DNA from: Oceanospirillum sanctuarii
GTDB taxonomy: Bacteria; Pseudomonadota; Gammaproteobacteria; Pseudomonadales; Halomonadaceae
Assembly: GCF_002150805.1 (NCBI RefSeq)
Contig: NZ_MTBA01000013.1
Span: 62,001 to 126,000, forward strand
DNA length: 64,000 nucleotides
Direction of reading: 5' to 3'
A program made the position numbers and the translations under genes. The notes beneath the pieces are model-generated. The model was not told the DNA's origin. It did no database searches and saw only the letters and a program-made list of their open reading frames with translations. Shown here one piece after another: positions 24,230 through 33,471 of the stretch. Every line of letters starts with the position of its first letter. The first letter of the stretch is position 1.

Positions 24230-24948
24230 TTGAGATTCGTGATCTTCACAAACACTTCGGCGATCTGCACGTTCTGAAAGGCATCGATCTGGACGTTAAA
24301 AAGGGCGAAGTGCTGTCGGTAATCGGCTCTTCCGGTTCCGGTAAATCCACCCTGCTGTACTGCATCAACAGTCTGGAAAAGATTCAGCAGGGCTCAGTAA
24401 AAATCGATGGTATCGATGTACACGCAAAAAGTACCGACGTGAACAAACTGCGTCAGAAACTGGGCATGGTGTTCCAGCAGTGGAACAGCTTCCCGCACCT
24501 GACCGCGATGGAAAACGTAGCGCTGGCACCCCGCATCGTTAAGGGCAAATCCAAAGAGGAAGCCCTGCATATTGCGGAAACTCAGCTGAAACACGTTGGC
24601 CTGGGCGACAAGCTGAAGAACTACCCGTCAGCCCTCTCCGGCGGTCAGCAGCAGCGTCTGGCTATCGCCCGCGCTCTGGCGATGGAGCCGGAATACATGC
24701 TGTTCGATGAAGCCACCTCGGCTCTTGATCCTGAAAAAGTAGGTGAGGTTCTGGACACCATGCGCCTGCTGGCAGAAGAAGGTATGACCATGATCTGCGT
24801 AACCCACGAAATGGGCTTCGCCCGCGACGTATCCGACCGGGTTGCCTACTTCCACCACGGCGTGATGGAAGAGATAGGGCCACCGGAACAGATCTTCGAT
24901 GCCCCGGTTTCTGAGCATACCCGGAAGTTTTTGGCCAACGTGCGCTGA
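24226..24948 (+). CDS. Polar amino acid ABC transporter ATP-binding protein
   Basis: This 240-residue GlnQ/HisP-type ATPase shows Walker A IGSSGSGKSTLL, Q-loop VFQQWNSFPHLT, signature LSGGQQQRLAIARAL, Walker B MLFDEATSALDPE and switch His (CVTHE). The ATG at 24226 overlaps the permease stop; a GTG at 24217 is an alternative. The last codons LANVR-stop lie in the first of three tandem 22-base repeats that run beyond the gene. Confidence 0.95.
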   Translation: MIEIRDLHKHFGDLHVLKGIDLDVKKGEVLSVIGSSGSGKSTLLYCINSLEKIQQGSVKIDGIDVHAKSTDVNKLRQKLGMVFQQWNSFPHLTAMENVALAPRIVKGKSKEEALHIAETQLKHVGLGDKLKNYPSALSGGQQQRLAIARALAMEPEYMLFDEATSALDPEKVGEVLDTMRLLAEEGMTMICVTHEMGFARDVSDRVAYFHHGVMEEIGPPEQIFDAPVSEHTRKFLANVR

Positions 24949-24996
24949 AAGCTGGCAAACGTGCGTTAAAGAGCTCGCCAACGTGCGTTAACAACC
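24931..24996 (+). repeat. Three tandem 22-base repeats at the ATPase gene end
   Basis: Imperfect copies at 24931-24952, 24953-24974 and 24975-24996 share the core CAAACGTGCGTTAA or CCAACGTGCG. The first copy contains the final codons and stop of the ATPase gene, so this is a local duplication of the gene end. It could affect mRNA stability; no function is evident. Confidence 0.7.
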
Positions 24997-25103
24997 TAAA
25001 CGACTTTATCAACCAACATTTCAAATAAGAACGTAAGTCTGACATTTGGATAGAACAACCCCGTATCTGAAACATACGAGGCCACATATAAGGTAAAACA
25101 CAA

Positions 25104-26066
25104 ATGAATAACGCTATTTTCACCGGAACCATGCCTGCCCTGATGACACCCTGCAAGGCAGACCGTACCCCGGATTTCGATGCGCTGGTTAAGAAAGGCC
25201 ACGAGATGATCGAAGCAGGCATGTCCGCCGTTGTTTACTGCGGCTCTATGGGCGACTGGCCACTGCTCAGTGACGAAGAACGCATGGAAGGTGTTGAGCG
25301 ATTGGTTAATGCCGGTATCCCGGTTATTGTGGGTACAGGTGCCATCAATACCAAATCTGCTGTTGCACACGCGGCTCACGCGGAAAAAGTCGGCGCAGCA
25401 GGCCTGATGGTGATCCCCCGCGTACTGTCCCGCGGCCCTGTGATTGCCGCTCAGAAAGAGCACTTTAAAGCGATTCTGGAAGCCTCTCCCAGTATCCCTG
25501 CCATCATCTACAACAGCCCGGTTTACGGCTTCTCCACCCGCGCGGATCTTTTCTTCGCACTGCGTGCCGAGCACCCGAATCTGGTGGGCTTTAAAGAGTT
25601 TGGCGGTGACGAAGCAATGCGTTATGCCGCCGAGAACATCACCTCTCAGGATGAAAACGTAACCCTGATGGTGGGTGTGGACACCGCTGTCTTCCACGGC
25701 TTTGTGAACTGCGGTGCAACCGGTGCCATTACCGGTATCGGTACCGCTCTGCCGAAAGAAGTCCTGCTGCTGTGCGCTCTGTCTAAGAAAGCTGCTGCCG
25801 GTGATGCCGAAGCGCGCCAGCGTGCACTGGAACTGGAAGCCGCCTTTAACGTGCTGGCAAGCTTTGATGAAGGCCCGGAACTGGTACTCTTCTTTAAATA
25901 CCTGCTGGTTCTGAACGGTGAAGAGGAATACCGCCTGCACTTCAACGAAACAGACGAACTGAACGCTGCACAGCGCCGTTACTGTGAAGACCAGTACAAC
26001 CTGTTCAAATCATGGTTTGCTGACTGGAGCAAACAAGGTGGAGTAATCGCAGAATGCATGTCGTAG
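25104..26066 (+). CDS. DapA-family deaminase, probable pyrroline-4-hydroxy-2-carboxylate deaminase
   Basis: This class I aldolase-fold protein has 320 residues. The Schiff-base Lys164 lies in VGFKEFGGDE and the catalytic Tyr136 in IIYNSPVYG. VVYCGSMGDWPLLSDEER is the N-terminal loop typical of the hydroxyproline-cluster subgroup (CGSMGDW instead of the dihydrodipicolinate synthase GTTGE). In the 4-hydroxyproline pathway this enzyme converts the cyclic imine from D-hydroxyproline oxidation into 2-oxoglutarate semialdehyde and ammonia. It is flanked by transporter, epimerase and dehydrogenase genes, and overlaps the epimerase gene by 13 bases. Confidence 0.88.
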   Translation: MNNAIFTGTMPALMTPCKADRTPDFDALVKKGHEMIEAGMSAVVYCGSMGDWPLLSDEERMEGVERLVNAGIPVIVGTGAINTKSAVAHAAHAEKVGAAGLMVIPRVLSRGPVIAAQKEHFKAILEASPSIPAIIYNSPVYGFSTRADLFFALRAEHPNLVGFKEFGGDEAMRYAAENITSQDENVTLMVGVDTAVFHGFVNCGATGAITGIGTALPKEVLLLCALSKKAAAGDAEARQRALELEAAFNVLASFDEGPELVLFFKYLLVLNGEEEYRLHFNETDELNAAQRRYCEDQYNLFKSWFADWSKQGGVIAECMS

Positions 26067-27010
26067 ACAGCCATACCGAAGGCGAACCGACCCGCGTCAT
26101 TCTGTCCGGAGGGCCCGATCTTGGATCGGGCCCTCTGGCCGAGCGCGCAAAACGTCTCGCTACAGAACATCAGGATCTTTACCGCTCGCTGGTTAAAGAA
26201 CCTTACGGACAGGAAGCCATGGTTGGCGCCTTGCTGGTGGAACCGGTTGATCCGGAATGCGTTGCCGGTGTGATCTATTTCGATGCCGCCGCGGTGATCG
26301 GCATGTGTGGTCACGGCACCATAGGTGTCGCCGCAACTCTCGCCTATCTGGGTCGGATCGGTATCGGCACCCACAAGCTGGAAACACCGGTGGGCGTGGT
26401 TGAGATCGAACTGACGGATAAAAACACCGTTTCTGTCACTAACGTGGACAGTTACCGTCTGGAAAAAGACCGCACGATTCAGGTGGAAGGCATCGGCCCT
26501 AATGGAGCATCCGTTGAGGTTAAGGGCGATATCGCCTGGGGCGGCAACTGGTTCTTTATGGTCAATGACAGCCCTGCTGCAGTTCGTCCTGATAACCTGA
26601 TGGCGCTGACACAAACCGCAGTTGCGATCCGCAAAACGCTGGAGAAAGACGGCATTGCCGGAGGTGATGGCGGCATCATCGACCATATCGTGCTTTTTGG
26701 TGATGCTCTGACGCCGGAAGGCCACAGCCGTAACTTTGTCCTCTGTCCGGATAACGCCTATGACCGCTCCCCTTGCGGCACCAGCTGTTCCGCTCGACTG
26801 GCCTGCCTTGCAGCAGACGACCTGCTGCCACCGGGTCAGGAGATTCTGCAGGAAAGCGTGATCGGCAGCAGCTACCGCATCCGTTACCAGCCCGCACCTG
26901 AAGGCAAAATCAGCCCGACCATTACCGGTCAGGCCTTTGTCACCCGGGATGCCACCCTGATCTTTAATGAGCAGGACCCGCTGAGAAACGGAATCGATCT
27001 GGGCATTTAA
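26054..27010 (+). CDS. 4-hydroxyproline 2-epimerase (proline racemase family, Cys/Cys)
   Basis: This cytoplasmic cofactor-independent epimerase interconverts trans-4-hydroxy-L-proline and cis-4-hydroxy-D-proline. It starts with VVDSHTEGEPTRV and has both catalytic thiols: Cys85 in GMCGHGTIGVAA and Cys241 in DRSPCGTSCSARLA. Length 318 is normal. Context (D-amino-acid dehydrogenase next, deaminase before) supports hydroxyproline rather than proline. It overlaps the upstream gene by 13 bases, with the ATG inside the final codons of the deaminase. Confidence 0.9.
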   Translation: MHVVDSHTEGEPTRVILSGGPDLGSGPLAERAKRLATEHQDLYRSLVKEPYGQEAMVGALLVEPVDPECVAGVIYFDAAAVIGMCGHGTIGVAATLAYLGRIGIGTHKLETPVGVVEIELTDKNTVSVTNVDSYRLEKDRTIQVEGIGPNGASVEVKGDIAWGGNWFFMVNDSPAAVRPDNLMALTQTAVAIRKTLEKDGIAGGDGGIIDHIVLFGDALTPEGHSRNFVLCPDNAYDRSPCGTSCSARLACLAADDLLPPGQEILQESVIGSSYRIRYQPAPEGKISPTITGQAFVTRDATLIFNEQDPLRNGIDLGI

Positions 27011-27052
27011 CGCATCTGTTTAATAAGAATAACTTCAGGGATCACCGCTTCC

Positions 27053-28324
27053 ATGAATCAAAGCGAAACCTCTTACGATGTGATTGTGATCGGTGCCGGC
27101 ATTATCGGCATCAGCAGCGCACTGAAACTCCAGTCCGAGGGCCACAGGGTTCTGGTACTGGATCGCAGTGGTGTTGCCAAAGAAACCTCTTTCGGTAACG
27201 CAGGGGCGTTCGCCTTTGCCGATATTGTGCCGCTGGCAACCCCCGGCATTATGCGTAAAGCCCCGAAATGGCTGCTGGACCCGCTGGGCCCGTTAACCAT
27301 TAAACCGGCCTACGCCCTGAAGATTATTCCCTGGATGCTTAAATTCTGGCGCGCCAGCTGGCAGGACAAATATCAGGCGGCGATGACCGCTCAGGCCAGT
27401 CTGATGGCGTTGTCAAAAGCGGCTCTGGAGCGTCAGATCAAAGCGGTAAACGGCGAAGCCATGATGCGCCGTGAAGGTCAGCTGCAACTCTACGAAGGCG
27501 AAGCGGAATTCAACGCCAGTCTCCCCGGTTGGAAAACCCGCATGGAGCATGGCGTAGTGTGTGAACTGCTGGAATCACCGGAAGCGATCGCCAGGATACA
27601 GCCCGGTATCGATCCCCGCTTCACCCACGGCGGCTTCACGCCGGAATGGATCAACACCACAGATCCGGAAGCCTGGACACTGCACCTTTATCAGGCGTTT
27701 ACCAAAAAAGGTGGCCGCTATGAAAATGCCAGCGTCAGCCGTCTGATCCCTCAGGGGGATGGCGTGCTGCTGCAGCTGTCTGACGAGGGCGCTCAGCAAA
27801 GCAAAAGCTACAGCGCCAAGCGTGTTGTGGTGGCTGCCGGTGCCTGGTCGAAAACCCTTGCCGCAAGCCTTGGGGAGAAAATCCCGCTGGAAACAGAACG
27901 CGGCTACAACACAACCCTGCCGAAAGGTGATTTTGAGCTGAACACCCATGTCACCTTCAGCAACCACGGCTTTGTGGTCAGTAAGATCGGTGACCAGATC
28001 CGTGTCGGCGGCGCTGTTGAGCTGGGCGGTCTGCACCTGAAACCCAACTATAAACGCTCCCAGGTACTGCTGGATAAAGCGGCCCGCTTCCTCCGTGGAT
28101 TCAACAAAGAGGATGGAAAACAGTGGATGGGCTTTCGTCCCTCCATGCCGGACAGTCTTCCGGTGGTGAGCTACTCCGCTAAAACAGATCGCGTGATCTA
28201 CGCCTTTGGCCACGGCCATTTGGGACTGACTCAATCCGCGGGTACAGCCGAGCTGGTAGCTGCTCTGGTGAGCGGTGAAGAGCCACCGATTCCGGTTGCC
28301 CCTTTCTCGGCAAATCGTTTCTAA
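27053..28324 (+). CDS. FAD-dependent D-amino acid (D-hydroxyproline) dehydrogenase
   Basis: This DAO-fold flavoprotein of 423 residues has the dinucleotide-binding motif DVIVIGAGIIGISSALKLQSEGHRVLVLDR and the DadA-family start of domain 2 (KETSFGNAGAFAF). GHGHLGLTQSAGTAELVA near the C-terminus contacts FAD. In the cluster it would oxidise cis-4-hydroxy-D-proline to the cyclic imine used by the deaminase, passing electrons to the respiratory chain. It follows the epimerase after 42 bases. Confidence 0.9.
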   Translation: MNQSETSYDVIVIGAGIIGISSALKLQSEGHRVLVLDRSGVAKETSFGNAGAFAFADIVPLATPGIMRKAPKWLLDPLGPLTIKPAYALKIIPWMLKFWRASWQDKYQAAMTAQASLMALSKAALERQIKAVNGEAMMRREGQLQLYEGEAEFNASLPGWKTRMEHGVVCELLESPEAIARIQPGIDPRFTHGGFTPEWINTTDPEAWTLHLYQAFTKKGGRYENASVSRLIPQGDGVLLQLSDEGAQQSKSYSAKRVVVAAGAWSKTLAASLGEKIPLETERGYNTTLPKGDFELNTHVTFSNHGFVVSKIGDQIRVGGAVELGGLHLKPNYKRSQVLLDKAARFLRGFNKEDGKQWMGFRPSMPDSLPVVSYSAKTDRVIYAFGHGHLGLTQSAGTAELVAALVSGEEPPIPVAPFSANRF

Positions 28325-28420
28325 AACAACAATAAGAAGCGGCGGTTAGCGTTGGATTCAACCATTCGCGCCAAACCGTCGCCTGAACGCTGGCGTTTTA
28401 CCAGCAACAGGAGCTAAGCG

Positions 28421-29449
28421 ATGCGAAGTTGTAAAACACTGCATGTGATCTCCGCCCACGCCGAAGGCGAAGTGGGTGATGTGATTGTCGGTGGCGTACT
28501 GCCACCACCGGGGGATACCCTATGGGAGCAACGCGCGTTTATCGCCAAGGACGAAACCCTGCGTAATTTTGTCCTGAACGAACCCCGTGGCGGTGTCTTC
28601 CGCCACGTCAATCTTCTGGTGCCACCCAAGCATCCGGAGGCCGACGCCGCCTTTATTATTATGGAACCGGAAGACACCCCGCCGATGTCCGGCTCAAATT
28701 CGATCTGCGTGTCGACGGTTCTGCTGGATGGTGGCCTGATTCCGATGCAGGAACCCTTTACCGATCTGACGCTGGAAGCTCCCGGCGGACTGGTTAAAGT
28801 CCGCGCCGCATGCCGCAACGGCAAAGCGGAACGTATCTTTGTACAGAATGTCGCCAGCTTCGCCGACAAGATAGGTGTCAGCCTTGAAGTTGACGGTATC
28901 GGAACTCTGACCGTGGATACCGCCTACGGTGGTGACAGCTTTGTGGTGGTGGATACCGAACAGCTGGATCTCGACATCAACGAAGCAAACGCCAAAAAGC
29001 TGGCGCAGCTGGGGGTAAAAATCACCAACGCAGCCAACGAACAACTGGGCTTCAGCCACCCGGATAATCCGGATTGGGATCATATCTCCTTCTGCGCGTT
29101 CTGCGGCCCACTGACCAAAACCGAAACCGGCTTTAAGGGCCGTTCTGCGGTAGCGATCCAACCAGGTAAGATCGACAGATCCCCGACAGGTACCGCGGTA
29201 TCCGCCCGTATGGCGCTGATGGCGGCAAAAGGCATGATGCAGGAAGGCGATGAATTTGAGGCGGAATCCATTATCGGCTCAACCTTCACCGGCAAGATTC
29301 TGAAGCATACAAAACTTGAAAGCGGCCACCCCGCCATTACCCCCCAAATTAGTGGTCGGGGTTGGATTACCGGTATCCATCAGCATATGCTGGACCCGGA
29401 TGATCCCTGGCAGGAAGGTTACCGGTTAAGCGATACCTGGGGAGCCTGA
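28421..29449 (+). CDS. Proline racemase-family protein with Ser/Thr at the catalytic pair
   Basis: This 342-residue member of the proline racemase superfamily lacks both catalytic thiols. The first position is Ser90 in [13 protein letters not shown], not the MCGHG of the neighbouring epimerase, and the second is Thr256 in [14 protein letters not shown]. Characterised trans-3-hydroxyproline dehydratases of this superfamily have Cys/Thr, so a dehydratase-like role is plausible but a Ser in place of the general-base Cys is unusual. The adjacent Ldh-family reductase would suit a pyrroline-2-carboxylate product. The substrate is uncertain. Confidence 0.85.
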   Translation: MRSCKTLHVISAHAEGEVGDVIVGGVLPPPGDTLWEQRAFIAKDETLRNFVLNEPRGGVFRHVNLLVPPKHPEADAAFIIMEPEDTPPMSGSNSICVSTVLLDGGLIPMQEPFTDLTLEAPGGLVKVRAACRNGKAERIFVQNVASFADKIGVSLEVDGIGTLTVDTAYGGDSFVVVDTEQLDLDINEANAKKLAQLGVKITNAANEQLGFSHPDNPDWDHISFCAFCGPLTKTETGFKGRSAVAIQPGKIDRSPTGTAVSARMALMAAKGMMQEGDEFEAESIIGSTFTGKILKHTKLESGHPAITPQISGRGWITGIHQHMLDPDDPWQEGYRLSDTWGA

Positions 29450-29499
29450 TCCATAAAGACTCACGACCCTGTTAAGGCTCATGACTGTGTTAAGACCCA

Positions 29500-29545
29500 C
29501 TACACATCAGGAACTGCTGTGCGCGTCCCTTCCTTACCTGTGTAG
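29500..29545 (+). other. Stem-loop before the terminator of the racemase-like gene
   Basis: CTACACA (29500-29506) pairs with TGTGTAG (29539-29545), and nearby bases extend the stem with gaps. An imperfect direct repeat (CTCACGACCCTGTTAAG, CTCATGACTGTGTTAAG) lies just upstream. It could be mRNA 3' structure or a small leader for the next gene. Confidence 0.35.
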
Positions 29546-29549
29546 TTTT

Positions 29550-29589
29550 GCTAAAGAATCCCACTACCTGTTGGGTTCTTTAGCTTTTT
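29550..29589 (+). terminator. Intrinsic terminator after the racemase-like gene
   Basis: GCTAAAGAATCCCA pairs with TGGGTTCTTTAGC (one bulge) and is followed by six T. It separates the import-epimerase-dehydrogenase operon from the Ldh-family gene. Confidence 0.85.
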
Positions 29590-29690
29590 TGTTTATGCCC
29601 TTTTCATTCTGAGCAACCGGGCATTGAAAGAACTGCGACAAATAAATAACGACAAACAAACATCAACAAAATCACTAAGTAGAGCGTCCT

Positions 29691-30707
29691 ATGTCGAACA
29701 ACATCACCTTGTCACTTGAAGACGTAAAAACACTGAGCCTGTCGGTGCTGACACAGAACGGCTACAGCGAGGCACATGCCTCAGCCATTACCGATGTAAT
29801 CTACGCTTGCCAGCTGGATGATTGCCACTCTCACGGCCTGTTCCGACTCTTTATGTGCGCTGAAACCATGCGCGGCGGTCAGGTCGATGGTCATGCCCTC
29901 CCCACCATTACCGAACCCGGCCCTGCGGTGGTTAAAGCCGATGCCAACAAAGGGATCTCCCTTCTGGCGCTGAACGAGGCGATGCCCCTGCTGGTGGAGA
30001 AAGCCAAAACCAATGGCATTGCCGCCCTTGCCATCAACAACTGCTTCCACTTCTCTGCCCTCTGGCCAGAGGTTGAGATGCTGTCGGCTCAGGGCTTAGC
30101 CGGGATCGCCATGGTGCCAAGCCATGCCTGGGTCGCACCGGCCGGTGGCACACGGGGCACGCTGGGGACTAACCCTCTGGCCTTCAGCTGGCCTCGTCTG
30201 GAAAAAGATCCCTTCACCTTTGACTTTGCTACCAGCCAGTTTGCCCGTGGCGAGATCGAACTTTACCGCCGTGCCGGCAAGCCCCTGCCAGAAGGTGTTG
30301 CCATTGATAAAAACGGAAAGCCAACCACAGATCCAGAGGCCGCGATGGAAGGCGCTATGCTGACTTTTGGCGGTTACAAAGGCTCTGCCCTGTCCATCAT
30401 GATTGAGCTGATGGCCGGGCCGTTAATTGATGATCTGACCAGTCTCGAAAGTATGGCGGCTGCTGACGGTAATACAGGTGCCCCATACCACGGCGAGATT
30501 ATTCTGGCGATGAATCCTGAGATGCTGAGCGGCGGTAAAGTGGCACAGAATGATGAACGCGCAGAGCGCCTGTTTGCAGATATTATTGATCAGGGCGCAC
30601 GCTTGCCGTCACAACGTCGTTATCAGGCTCGGGAGCGTAATCTGGAACGCAACGCGTTGGAGATTCCGGCACAGCTGTATCAGGATATTCTCAAACTGAA
30701 GGGCTGA
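29691..30707 (+). CDS. Ldh-family oxidoreductase, probable cyclic imine (pyrroline-2-carboxylate) reductase
   Basis: This 338-residue protein is from the malate/L-lactate dehydrogenase type 2 family, which uses a non-Rossmann NAD(P)H fold. Visible motifs: DDCHSHGLFRLFMCAE with the active-site His, INNCFHFSALWPEVE, and GTLGTNPLAFSWPR with FDFATSQFARGEIELY. Relatives (DpkA type) reduce 1-pyrroline-2-carboxylate or piperideine-2-carboxylate to L-proline or pipecolate. Here it could finish a 3-hydroxyproline side path begun by the preceding racemase-family enzyme. It has its own promoter region after a terminator. Confidence 0.85.
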   Translation: MSNNITLSLEDVKTLSLSVLTQNGYSEAHASAITDVIYACQLDDCHSHGLFRLFMCAETMRGGQVDGHALPTITEPGPAVVKADANKGISLLALNEAMPLLVEKAKTNGIAALAINNCFHFSALWPEVEMLSAQGLAGIAMVPSHAWVAPAGGTRGTLGTNPLAFSWPRLEKDPFTFDFATSQFARGEIELYRRAGKPLPEGVAIDKNGKPTTDPEAAMEGAMLTFGGYKGSALSIMIELMAGPLIDDLTSLESMAAADGNTGAPYHGEIILAMNPEMLSGGKVAQNDERAERLFADIIDQGARLPSQRRYQARERNLERNALEIPAQLYQDILKLKG

Positions 30708-30800
30708 TCTCCTTAGCTGGGCCCCTTCTGCTTCTATTCACGCGTCCTCGATTCCCTACACTGTCGATTTCGTACCTATAAAACCTTTACCCCTAAACAG

Positions 30801-30838
30801 AAACGCCCCTTGCGAAGTGATTCGCAAGGGGCGTTTTT
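30801..30838. terminator. Bidirectional terminator
   Basis: A perfect 15-bp stem AACGCCCCTTGCGAA / TTCGCAAGGGGCGTT with a GTGA loop and A/T tracts lies between the convergent Ldh-family and aldehyde dehydrogenase genes. Confidence 0.92.
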
Positions 30839-30911
30839 GTCGGCTTTCCTTCTCTCGGGGTCACACAACCCCGTCCGACAAAACTATTTCCTTAGTCTTC
30901 CACTATATGAC

Positions 30912-32438
30912 TTATAGCTGAAGATCAGCCGGTAACAAGGCCGCAGGAATATCCTGATAGCACACCGGACGCAGGAAACGGCGGATCGATAGCGTGCCAA
31001 CCGAGGTGGCACCGAAGTTTGTCGAGGCCGGATAAGGGCCACCGTGCACCATGCTGTCACACACTTCAACCCCCGTTGGGAAGCCATTCGCCAGAACACG
31101 ACCCGCCTTGCGCTCCAGAACCGGCATCAGCTGACGACCCAGTTGGGTATCGCCTTCACTGTCCGCATCCAGATGTAGAGTACAGGTCAGCTGCCCCTGC
31201 AGGCTGTTGGCAATCGCCAGCATCTCTTCTTCAGAATCTACGGTGACCACCACACCCAGCGGGCCAAATACCTCTTCCGCCAGAATCTCATTCTCCAGCC
31301 AATTGCTGCCGGTGGTTGAGAACAGATAAGGGGTGGCATCACGCAGATCACAGCTGGTGGTCAGCACTTCGCGCACACCTGAGGTGGCTGAGATACGCTT
31401 CTGACCTGAACGATAAGCTTCTGCGATGCCATCGGTGAGCATGGTTTGTGAAGGCACGTCTGCCAGTGCTGAACGGGCTGTTTCCAGAAACAGATCCGCT
31501 TCTGCCCCTTTTTTCAGTACCGCAATACCCGGATTGGTACAGAACTGACCCGCTCCCATGGTCAGCGACTGAACCCAGCCTTTTGCCAGCGCATCACCAC
31601 GATTGGCAACCGCCGCAGGCAGGAGGAACATAGGGTTTACCGAACCCAGCTCACCAAAGAAAGGGATCGGCTCAGGACGGGCAGCACACTGATCAAACAA
31701 TGCACGACCACCCGCCAGAGAGCCGGTAAAGCCTACGGCTTTAATCAGCGGGTGCTGCACCAACGCAGAACCCACAGCGCGATCACCACCCTGAATCAGG
31801 CTGAAAACACCGGGATGAATACCGCATTTCTCAACGGCTGCAGCCACCGCTTCTGCCACGATTTCACCAGTGCCGGGGTGCGCACTATGACCTTTAACTA
31901 CAACCGGGCAGCCTGCCGCCAGAGCTGCAGCGGTATCACCACCTGCGGTAGAGAACGCCAGCGGGAAGTTAGAAGCACCAAATACTGCAACCGGTCCGAT
32001 AGGTCGCTGGATCATTTTCAGATCCGCACGGGGCAGAGGCTGACGATCAGGCATAGCTTCATCGTGACGCTTATCCAGATAATCCCCTTGCAGAATGTGC
32101 TGGGCAAAAAGACGCAGCTGACCAACGGTACGACCGCGCTCCCCCATCAGACGTGCTTCCGGAAGGCCAGTTTCGGAACAACCGATCTCGGTAATGGCAT
32201 CGCCACGGGCATCAATCTCATCGGCGATGGCATTCAGAAAAGCAGCGCGGGTTTCACGACTCGAGTAACCGAACTCGTTAAAAGCAGCTTCTGCCGCTTC
32301 AACGGCAGCATTAACGTGATCGGGCGTACCTTTGGCAAAGGAAAATGCCTGACCGCTGGCAGGGGAAGAGAGAAAAGCCTCTTCACCGGCAACCCATTGT
32401 CCGGCGATTAAGTGTTTACCGTGGGGCTGAAAAGACAT
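30912..32438 (-). CDS. NADP-type aldehyde dehydrogenase, probable 2-oxoglutarate semialdehyde dehydrogenase
   Basis: This 508-residue member of the ALDH superfamily would oxidise the semialdehyde made by the deaminase to 2-oxoglutarate. The AldH-Hyp subgroup motifs are visible: FGASNFPLAFSTAGGDTAAALAAGCPVVVKGHSAHPGT cofactor region, the general base Glu in FFGELGSVNP, and the catalytic Cys in MGAGQFCTNPGI. HGGPYPAS near the C-terminus is typical for ketoglutarate semialdehyde dehydrogenases. A GntR-type box (box 2) lies about 190 bases upstream. Confidence 0.92.
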   Translation of the reverse strand: MSFQPHGKHLIAGQWVAGEEAFLSSPASGQAFSFAKGTPDHVNAAVEAAEAAFNEFGYSSRETRAAFLNAIADEIDARGDAITEIGCSETGLPEARLMGERGRTVGQLRLFAQHILQGDYLDKRHDEAMPDRQPLPRADLKMIQRPIGPVAVFGASNFPLAFSTAGGDTAAALAAGCPVVVKGHSAHPGTGEIVAEAVAAAVEKCGIHPGVFSLIQGGDRAVGSALVQHPLIKAVGFTGSLAGGRALFDQCAARPEPIPFFGELGSVNPMFLLPAAVANRGDALAKGWVQSLTMGAGQFCTNPGIAVLKKGAEADLFLETARSALADVPSQTMLTDGIAEAYRSGQKRISATSGVREVLTTSCDLRDATPYLFSTTGSNWLENEILAEEVFGPLGVVVTVDSEEEMLAIANSLQGQLTCTLHLDADSEGDTQLGRQLMPVLERKAGRVLANGFPTGVEVCDSMVHGGPYPASTNFGATSVGTLSIRRFLRPVCYQDIPAALLPADLQL

Positions 32439-32829
32439 GGTTGATCGCTCCTGTTCTGGACTTTTGTTTTAAGGATTTTTTAAGCGTCAGGTTTTAGGCA
32501 TCGACAGCTGTTTAGCACTGAAACCAACCTGCCCACCATTTGCAGTACTGAGAAAGCAGGAGGTACTGATTAGAGAAGTACTAGGCAAAACAGCTGAATG
32601 ATCCTGACTGCCTCAACTAAAAAAGGATATTGTATCCAATATACATTACAAAATAGAAAGAGAAAACCAGAGCCCTGAAAAAAGCCTACTAAGGAATGGG
32701 TCTGAGTTGGAATCTTGGCGTGGATCATAAAAAGCATTCAAAAAACATTTTTAACCTTTTTAAAGATACTGTTTTTATGTATCTTAATTTGCATCAGCCA
32801 CAAACGGTGCAATCCGAAGGAAGTGAAGG
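32439..32829. other. Divergent intergenic region aldehyde dehydrogenase / Hpt gene
   Basis: This 391-base AT-rich region contains operator box 2 and the start regions of both genes. An inverted pair AGCTGTTTAGC (near 32507) and CAAAACAGCTG (near 32586) is noticeable but unassigned. No gene is supported. Confidence 0.5.
32630..32646. promoter_or_regulatory. GntR-type operator box 2
   Basis: TTGTATCCAATATACAT matches 15 of 17 positions of box 1 (21968-21984). It also carries GGATATTGTATCC symmetry. It lies upstream of the semialdehyde dehydrogenase gene and probably binds the FCD regulator encoded at 34.9 kb. Confidence 0.6.
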
Positions 32830-33420
32830 ATGACGAACGCCCCTCTGCTCGACCTTAACGACGTACTGGAACGTCTGGGCGGCGACAAGATTCTTTGTGC
32901 CAGTCTTTTTCAGGAATTTATCAGTCGATATCAGGGTGTCAGTGATGAGATCCGTAGCCATCTGGAAAATGAAAGCTGGAGTTGTGCGGTCAATGCCGCC
33001 CACCGTCTGAAAGGGGTTGCCCTGAATATTGGTGCTAAAAAGCTGGCAGGTTGCGCCTCAGATCTGGAAGCGACCTTAAAAGCCTCACAACAGCCGAACC
33101 AGTCGATTCAGACGATCAACCTGAGTCAGTTAAATGATCTGGTGCCGGAAACCTTCGCAGAACTGGAAAATCAGGCACAACGGCTTCAGCAGGAAACCTC
33201 TGCCGAATCCGCCGATACCCTTTCACAGGCTGCGATTCAGGAACAGCTTCTGGAAGCCAAAGCCTGGTTTGATACCGACTACGGCAAGGCTTTACGTCTT
33301 GTCGAACAGCTGGCACCCCAGTGCCCCGAAGATGAGCATCAGGAAGTGCACCAGCTGCTGGGGCTGATGAAGCAGTTTAATATCATCAGCGCCCGAAAAG
33401 CCCTGCATCAGATGGTCTGA
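32830..33420 (+). CDS. Hpt domain phosphotransfer protein
   Basis: This 196-residue cytoplasmic protein has an N-terminal histidine phosphotransfer domain. His58 lies in NAAHRLKGVALNIGAKKLAG, the Hpt motif HxxKG. The remaining roughly 100 residues are helical and unassigned, with another short repeat-like helical segment near the end. It is followed after 51 bases by a response regulator, so the pair forms the tail of a phosphorelay whose kinase lies elsewhere. Confidence 0.87.
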   Translation: MTNAPLLDLNDVLERLGGDKILCASLFQEFISRYQGVSDEIRSHLENESWSCAVNAAHRLKGVALNIGAKKLAGCASDLEATLKASQQPNQSIQTINLSQLNDLVPETFAELENQAQRLQQETSAESADTLSQAAIQEQLLEAKAWFDTDYGKALRLVEQLAPQCPEDEHQEVHQLLGLMKQFNIISARKALHQMV

Positions 33421-33471
33421 TCCGCTTTTGATACCAACACTTTCCCCGCCGTACATTCAGGACACCGACCT

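Noticed and set aside
25979-26725. Minus-strand frame opposite the epimerase gene
   Set aside because: The plus-strand epimerase has all catalytic motifs; the reverse frame has none.
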